Assembly: GCA_041401985.1 (NCBI GenBank) | Contig: JAWKTE010000024.1 | Coordinates: forward strand, 1-58,296 | Direction of reading: 5' to 3' | Length of the DNA stretch: 58,296 nt | Source of the DNA: JACKHA01 sp041401985 | GTDB lineage: Bacteria > Planctomycetota > Phycisphaerae > Phycisphaerales > UBA1924 | Part shown: piece by piece, positions 53,175 to 58,296 of the stretch | Position numbering within the stretch: position 1 is the first letter of the stretch | Layout of the letters: every line of letters starts with the position of its first letter | The notes under the pieces: generated by a model | Told to the model about the DNA's origin: nothing | The model's database searches: none | Seen by the model: the letters and a program-made list of their open reading frames with translations, nothing else | Translations under genes and position numbers: made by a program

Positions 53175-53197
53175 AGGTGCGGATGGTATGGGGGCGT

Positions 53198-53725
53198 CTA
53201 CTCGAGCTCGTGCAGGTCGTAGTCCTGGATCTCGCCCGAGACCGATCGCGACGCGATGCCGACCTCGTTGCCCGCGTCCTCGGCCCGCATGCCGTTCATG
53301 GGGTAGTGCCGCGCCAGGGCTTCGCCCAGGCGGGCGGGCGAGGCCAGGACGAACCGCGTCGCCAGCGGCACCCGCCACGCCGCGAACCGCATCGCCCGGG
53401 CCAGGTGCGTCTGCGTGCTGCACAGGACCAGTTCGTCCCCCGAGAACCGCAGCGGCAGCAGCGAAAACTGCCAGGCCTGGCGGGCCGTCACCATCGCCAG
53501 CGCGTCCGGGTCGACGCACGCCTCGCGCGGGTCGATCGGCTCGGTCAGGGCGGCGTACTGCTCGGCCCACGCCTGCTCGATGTCGCGCGGGCACACGCCG
53601 AACAGACGCTCCGCCAGGTCGCCGAACGGACGCCCGCTCCGGCGCTGCTCGGCCAGGATCTGGTCCCGCTGCAACGCGTTGAGCACCCCGCGACGCTCGA
53701 GCAACTCCCCGATCCGTAGCGCCAT
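53198..53725 (-). CDS. Stand-alone GspE/MshE N-terminal domain protein
   Basis: 175 residues from ATG 53725 with AGGAGG upstream. The whole sequence matches the T2SSE_N domain that normally heads type II secretion and type IV pilus ATPases: RIGELLERRGVLNALQRDQILAEQ and FGDLAERLFGVCPRDIEQAWAEQY, then a second alpha-beta part with SLLPLRFSGDELVLCST. No ATPase domain follows; the stop is genuine and the next gene begins 23 bases later. In related domains this module binds cyclic di-GMP, so a free sensor or adaptor role is possible. Confidence 0.72.
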   Translation of the reverse strand: MALRIGELLERRGVLNALQRDQILAEQRRSGRPFGDLAERLFGVCPRDIEQAWAEQYAALTEPIDPREACVDPDALAMVTARQAWQFSLLPLRFSGDELVLCSTQTHLARAMRFAAWRVPLATRFVLASPARLGEALARHYPMNGMRAEDAGNEVGIASRSVSGEIQDYDLHELE

Positions 53726-53968
53726 CGCCACCCCTCCTGCACGACATCCTCCACACCGACCCACCAAAAGCGGGGAGACCCCGCGACGATGCCGGTGCAT
53801 CGGACGCCGCGAGGGCGGTGGGCGAGGCGTGGGGGCGTTGGCGGCGCACAAAGCCTTGTGAATACTCTGGTTGCGCCGAAAGGCCCGCCTGCGCCGGGGG
53901 GTTCTTTCTCGGACGCCGATTCTCGCTCCCGGCATCCCAAACGCCACCCGCCCCGTATCCTCGCCCCG

Positions 53969-55631
53969 ATGCCACCGCTGACGCGCATGGTGGTCCCGGC
54001 CTTGGAAGACCTGGCGCGCCAACTGCGCTTCGCCCCGCGCGAGGCCCTGCTGCGGGATATCGAGCGGGCCGAGTCGCTGGCCGGGGAGGTGCTGGCGACT
54101 TCCACCTACGACGAGGCGTGGGTCATCGCCCGGGTGACCGGGTACGAGGCCAAGCTCGAGTCGCCGGCGATCATCCTGGGCGACGCTTTGCTGGCCGATC
54201 TTCCGCGTTCGTGGACCTGTCCGACGCGGCCCCGCCTGGGCGAGCCTGACCTGCCCGAGGGCTGGCTGGACACCGAGGCCCTGGCGGCCCGGTGGTCGGT
54301 CAGCCGCAAGACGCTGGACCGGTACCGCAAGCGGGGCCTGGTCGCCCGGCGGGTCATCGGGAGCGACGCGAAGGTGCGGCTCGCGTTCACGCCCGACATT
54401 GTCGGGGCGTTCGAGGCCCGCCAAGGGCGGACCATCGCCAAGGCCCGCAAGTTCACGCGGATCCGCCGAGATCGAGGCGAGGATCATCCGGCGAGCCGGG
54501 CGGTACCGGTCCGCGAGTTCGGCTGTTCGCTGAACGAAGCGGCGGCCGCCTGGCGACGCTTCGACCGCAGCCACGAGGCGGTGCGACAGGTGCTGCAGCG
54601 CCACGACCAAGCACGCCCGAAGGCCGCCGCATCTTCGACGCTCCGGGGCCGCCCGACGAGCCGGTTCGGCGTCTGGCGTGGCGGGCGTGGCGGCGGGCGC
54701 TGGACCCGGGGCTGCTGGGCGCCGGTCGACGGTCGCCGTGTCGGTCGTCCGCTGCATTAATCGGCGGCGACCGCGGCTGCTGCAGGGTGTGGAGGCGACC
54801 GGGTTCGGCGGGCGTGTCGGATGCCGCGGATCGGGTGCTGGAGGCGGAGCCGTGCCGAACTGGCTTGGATGCCCAGCCGGTGCTTGACGCGCTCGAGTGG
54901 GCCGCGGCACGCCCCCGACGCTGGCCCCGGTCGGGATCGAAGGCGGGCTGCGGGCCCAGGCGTACCACCTGCTCGTGCGCCGGGCGGCGGACCTGGCCGC
55001 GGGGCTTGATCCGGCCAAGCCGGACGCCCAGCCAATCGACTTGGCCGAGACCTCCTCCGCTGGGCATCGCGCCTGAAGGCGCTGGTGCTCCACAGCAGGG
55101 GCTGATCGCAGGGCGATCGGTCGCGCCCTCGGACGCCCGCTGGACCAGGTGCGGGGGGCAGACCTGGCGGCGCTGGTGGCGCTGGCGTGCCGCGGCGTGG
55201 GCGAGGCGATCGACGCGTACGACCCGTTCCCGGCGGCGGGCAAGGTGGCCGGGCGTCTGGCGGCCCCGGCGGGGCTGGCGATCGACCGGGCGGTGGTGCG
55301 GTGGCTGAGGCAGCACGCCCGCCCGGACGACGCCAGGCCGCGTGCGACGCCGCGGCTGACGGGGGGCACGCCGATCGCGGACTGGAGCCTGTCGGTGTGC
55401 GGCTGGCAGGCGTGGACGGAGCCGGACCCGCGTGTCCGCGCGGGGGCCGCGATGATGGAGGGATGCGTCGCGTGCGTTCCTGCAGCGGCGTTTCGGCTGG
55501 GACGGCGGCCCGCCGGCGACGCGGGACGAACTGGTGCAGCCGTTCGGTCTGACGCGGATCACGGTGGTGACGCGGGAGCGGAAGTTGGTGGGGGAGGCGG
55601 TGGGAAGGGTGCGGGCGTGCGACCCGACTAG
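53969..55631 (+). pseudogene. Sigma-70-region-like HTH protein broken by many frameshifts
   Basis: The first 165 residues are intact: a helical head (MPPLTRMVVPALEDLARQL), then a helix-turn-helix like WLDTEALAARWSVSRKTLDR. After about 54460 the coherent sequence hops frames at least five times: SLNEAAA ... RFDRSHEAVRQVLQRHD, FDAPGPPDEPVRRLAWRAW, YHLLVRRAADLAAGLDPAKP, IDAYDPFPAAGKVAGRL, and near the end TRDELVQPFGLTRITVVTRE, which resembles sigma-70 region 4. The parts suggest one protein of about 550 residues, related to planctomycete sigma-factor-like HTH proteins. With this density of indels it is either a decaying gene or a poorly assembled stretch. Confidence 0.6.
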
Positions 55632-55845
55632 GCATTGCAATAAAGTCGGTGAGCGGCTTCGCGCAGCCAGCGATCTTCTCGATCGTTGCTCTCGATGGAC
55701 TCAGTTTGCCGTTCTCGATGAGCGGCTGATGTGGCTCTGGGGCAATCCAGAATCGGTCAGCGATCTCCGGCGTCCAGTTGGCCTCGGCGAGCCCTGCATC
55801 CGCGGCACGCCGCCAATCGCACTTCGCGGTGTCGTTGAGTCGCAT
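55630..55845 (-). pseudogene. Degenerate XRE-type HTH fragment
   Basis: The - strand translation contains TPEIADRFWIAPEPHQPLI and ENGKLSPSRATIEKIAGCAK, which follow the Cro/CI helix-turn-helix pattern (A-x-x-L/F-G-I ... I-E-N-G-K-x-x-P-S-x-x-T-I-E-K-I-A). The flanks make no sense in that frame. Local GC is lower than average. It is probably the remnant of an antitoxin or phage-type regulator. Confidence 0.4.
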
Positions 55846-55869
55846 CGGCCATCTCGACCAGTTCGGCAT

Positions 55870-56721
55870 CGTCTCCGACGATCGACTCGAGCATGGTCTG
55901 CAGCGTGACTATCCTTCGTCTGGCCGTACTCCTTGACGCGCAGAGGATGGGTCAGTGTCCCGCTCAGTTCGCAGCGGATGTCGGCCACCACCCCGGTGAT
56001 GGCCATCACGAACAATGCTCGTTGGCTCGCGACCGGTTGTTCAAATCCTGGAATGGCCATCCCTCACCTTCCAACTCGACGAGAGATCTGTCCAGTGTCG
56101 CGTCTGCGGAACCTTCGCCCGGTCGCCGAACATCGGCTTTCGGATTCTGTTCCAGCGTTCCGACGAAGACAGGGGTTTGCCTGACGGATCCGACGCCCCG
56201 TCGACTGCGTGATGTCTTGCGGTTCTGCACACTGAGGTCGCGACGCCGGGGTGATGCTGACTCCGTCGACAAGTCCCCGGCCTCGGCTCTCGCCGATCGG
56301 GAGTACAGCACGCTCCACGCAGGTAGCCGGGCTCGGCCCGCCGCCTTGTCGATCCAACTCTGACCGGCTTGTCGCCATCGCGTCCCTGCTGCTCGCACTG
56401 AGGCTCAGGAGAGCCGAGCGTCCGTGACGGGCCGTGCCTGGTCGTCGTGTCCGAAAGATCCAGCATATCGTTGTATATCGGTACGCCGCCTCCGCCGTTC
56501 CATTTTTTCCGGTCCAAAGTCCTGCTCCCATTCCCGGACGTGACTCCCGCCCCCACCCCCGCAACGATGCAGGCTGGTGGGGGAAGGCCCGCCGGGGCCG
56601 CGGGCCCGGGCGACGGCCCTGGCGGACACCGCCTCCGGCGACGACGCTGGCCGTCGCGGGCCGGTTCGAGGCCGGCCCGGGCGTGGCACGCTCCCCACAC
56701 GCGAGAGAGGATGGACGGGGG
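55870..56721. other. 852 bases without an intact gene; lower GC remnants
   Basis: Short - strand pieces such as FVMAITGVVADIRCELSGTL (near 56000) and a repeated DTGQISRR-type stretch near 56090 look like eroded coding sequence, but no start-to-stop protein is credible. GC is visibly lower up to about 56500. The last 150 bases return to high GC and may hold the promoter region of the glycosyltransferase. Confidence 0.45.
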
Positions 56722-58296
56722 ATGATCGACCCTCGGCAACCCGACTACGCCCGCACGCCGGTGCACCCGGAGCGCCCGGGGTACGGGTATGGGCCGCGGG
56801 GTGCGGACGGGCGGGCTGCCCCCTCCGTCGGACTCGCCGAGCCTCGTCCGACACCTCCCCCGCACGCGGGGGTGGGGAGTGTGGACGCGGGGCGGGTGCC
56901 CGCCGTCTCGATCATCACGCCGTATTACAACACCGGCCCGATCTTCCACGAGACCGCCGCGTCGATCTTCAACCAGTCGTTCCAGGACTGGGAGTGGATC
57001 ATCGTCAACGACGGCACGCCCGACCCCGAGGCCCGGGGCGTGCTCGACGACTACCGCCAGCGCGACCCGCGGGTCCGCGTGCTGGACCTGCCCGAGAACC
57101 GCGGGCTGTCGGCGGCCCGCAACGCCGGGTATGCCGCGGCCCGGAGCGATCTGGTGATGCAGATCGACTCGGACGACATGGCCGAGCCGACGTTCCTCGA
57201 GAAGTGCGTGTGGTTCCTGCGGACGAACCCGCAGTGGGGGTTCGTGTGCGGGTGGACGGTGGGGTTCGGGCACGAGAACTACCTGTGGGGGCGCGGGTTC
57301 CACAACATCGACGCGTTCCTGCACGAGAACCTGGTGACGCCGACGTCGGTGGTGCGCAAGAGCGTGTGGCAGGCCGCGGGCGGGTACGACGAGGCCAACC
57401 GCAAGGGTCTTGAGGACTGGGACTTCTGGCTGCGGTGCGCGAGCGCCGGGCACTGGGGCACGTGCATCCCGGAGTTCCTGGACTGGTACCGGCGTCGCCC
57501 GAACCACAACTCGTCGTGGGGCAACTGGGACCGCGGGCCGAACCAGGAGCGGTTCACCGCGGAACTCAAGGCCAAGTACGCGGACCTGTACGGGCGCGGG
57601 CTGCCGCGCCCGAAGCCGACGTGGCCGACGGCGATGGCCCCGCTGCCCGCCGAGGCGCCGGTGGCGAATCCGCTGGCGAAGACTAAGCCGCGGCTCATGA
57701 TGATCGTGCCGTGGCTGCGGTTCGGCGGGGCGGACAAGTTCAACCTCGATCTGATCGAGCAGCTGACCAAGCGCGGCTGGGAGGTCTCGGTCGCGACGAC
57801 GCTCGAGGGCGACCAGTCGTGGCTGGCCCAGTACGCGCGCCTGACGCCGGACGTGTTCGTGACCGAGCGGTTCCTGCGCCCGCCGGACCGCGTCGTGTTC
57901 CTGCGGTACCTGATCGAGAGCCGTCGCCCGGATGTGGTGATGGTGACCAACAGCGAACTGGGCTACCACGTCTTGCCGTATCTGCGGTCGTGCTGCCCTG
58001 AGCCGGCGTATGTGGACCTGACGCACATCGAAGAAGAAGGCTGGAAGACCGGCGGCTACCCGCGCTACGCCGCGGCCACGCAGGACATGCTCGACCTGAA
58101 CATCGTCGTGAGCGAGCACCTCAAGCGGTGGATGGTCGATCGCGGCGGCGAGGGCGAGCGGATCGAGGTGTGCCACATCAACGTGGACCCGTCGATCTGG
58201 GCGTCGGACGCGGGCGAGCGGGCCCGCGTGCGCGAGGAACTGGCGATCCCGGCGGATGCGACGGTGCTGCTGTACCCGGCGCGCTTGTGTGCGCAG
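56722..58296 (+). CDS. Two-domain glycosyltransferase (GT2 then GT4-like), 3' end cut off
   Basis: At least 525 codons, running off the window. Residues 61-270 form a GT2 domain: AVSIITPYYNTGPIFHETAA, VMQIDSDDMAEPTFLEK (the DSDD metal motif) and KGLEDWDFWLRCASAG. From about residue 325 a second domain begins MMIVPWLRFGGADKFNLDLI and continues with VDLTHIEEEGWKTGGY and NIVVSEHLKRWM, as in GT4/GT-B enzymes. It probably builds surface polysaccharide. I give ATG 56722, but a GTG at 56881 with GGGTGGGGAG before it is an alternative. Residues 33-52 (PSVGLAEPRPTPPPHAG) come from a palindromic repeat; if 56881 is the start, the repeat is upstream leader instead. Confidence 0.82.
   Translation, partial: MIDPRQPDYARTPVHPERPGYGYGPRGADGRAAPSVGLAEPRPTPPPHAGVGSVDAGRVPAVSIITPYYNTGPIFHETAASIFNQSFQDWEWIIVNDGTPDPEARGVLDDYRQRDPRVRVLDLPENRGLSAARNAGYAAARSDLVMQIDSDDMAEPTFLEKCVWFLRTNPQWGFVCGWTVGFGHENYLWGRGFHNIDAFLHENLVTPTSVVRKSVWQAAGGYDEANRKGLEDWDFWLRCASAGHWGTCIPEFLDWYRRRPNHNSSWGNWDRGPNQERFTAELKAKYADLYGRGLPRPKPTWPTAMAPLPAEAPVANPLAKTKPRLMMIVPWLRFGGADKFNLDLIEQLTKRGWEVSVATTLEGDQSWLAQYARLTPDVFVTERFLRPPDRVVFLRYLIESRRPDVVMVTNSELGYHVLPYLRSCCPEPAYVDLTHIEEEGWKTGGYPRYAAATQDMLDLNIVVSEHLKRWMVDRGGEGERIEVCHINVDPSIWASDAGERARVREELAIPADATVLLYPARLCAQ
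56820..56877. repeat. Palindromic repeat family 1, inverted copy
   Basis: CCCTCCGTCGGACTCGCCGA through CCCCCGCACGCGGGGGTGGG is the reverse orientation of the copies at 13671 and 19930. Its inner stem GTCGGAC/GTCCGAC differs in sequence from theirs yet pairs perfectly. Confidence 0.86.

Overview
The window looks like a chromosomal piece of a high-GC planctomycete, most probably of the order Phycisphaerales. Twelve exported proteins end in a two-unit dockerin-like tail (Cys-x-P-D-L ... N-G-x-L-N-N-D-D-F-F-Y-Y-L ... A-G-C-stop), a signature I associate with that order (PGAP names such proteins GC-type dockerin domain-anchored). Two more exported proteins carry PEP-CTERM-like tails and one has a DUF1559/H-X9-DG prepilin architecture. 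GC3 is so high that nearly every real gene has long open shadow frames; those are left out.

Layout. 309-13666 is a block of exported-protein genes on the + strand: one PEP-like protein, four dockerin proteins (one a zinc metalloprotease), a small promoter-operator unit (His-rich protein, prepilin-like protein, two related exported proteins), then two more dockerin proteins. 13829-18887 (- strand) holds a CPBP protease, a methyltransferase, a zinc-ribbon protein and aconitase. 19037-24587 has an HD-type protein, a PhnP-like metallo-hydrolase, another dockerin protein, an exported caspase-like protein and a sulfotransferase. 24670-33185 has a MATE transporter, an orphan sugar-type ABC ATPase and a very large AsmA-like envelope protein. 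33253-37776 has a MntA/HepT pair overlapping purB, then holA and a lone atpC. 38239-43469 has a mannose-6-phosphate isomerase-like protein, a 3'(2'),5'-bisphosphate nucleotidase-like phosphatase, a pseudokinase, a methyltransferase and a flavin monooxygenase. 43587-51026 is a second block of four dockerin proteins on the - strand (an S1 protease, a HAF-repeat protein, a small ectodomain protein, a subtilase), three of them followed by clear terminators. 51236-53725 has a transglutaminase-like membrane protein, a ROK kinase and a stand-alone GspE N-domain protein. 53969-56721 is a decayed or badly assembled stretch, and a GT2-GT4 glycosyltransferase runs off the right end.

How it fits together. 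Most genes serve the envelope and secreted surface: export, C-terminal tail, then proteolysis or binding outside. Two independent pairs of homologous ectodomains occur once with a dockerin-like tail and once with a PEP-like tail, so the two tails look like interchangeable sorting signals. The best candidate for an undescribed unit is 6166-9593: an AT-rich Fur-like operator overlapping a near-consensus promoter, then a His/Cys-rich exported protein, a prepilin-type protein and a paired dockerin/PEP set.

The genome also carries several families of palindromic repeats. One family (three copies, stems with compensatory changes) lies inside the coding frame of a metallo-hydrolase and at the start of a glycosyltransferase; a second sits as an inverted pair inside purB; a third makes a roughly 330-410 bp composite that fills two tail-to-tail intergenic spaces. 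Several otherwise well conserved genes (aconitase, prepilin-like, HD, one dockerin gene) are broken by single-base indels, which points to residual sequencing error as much as to real decay.
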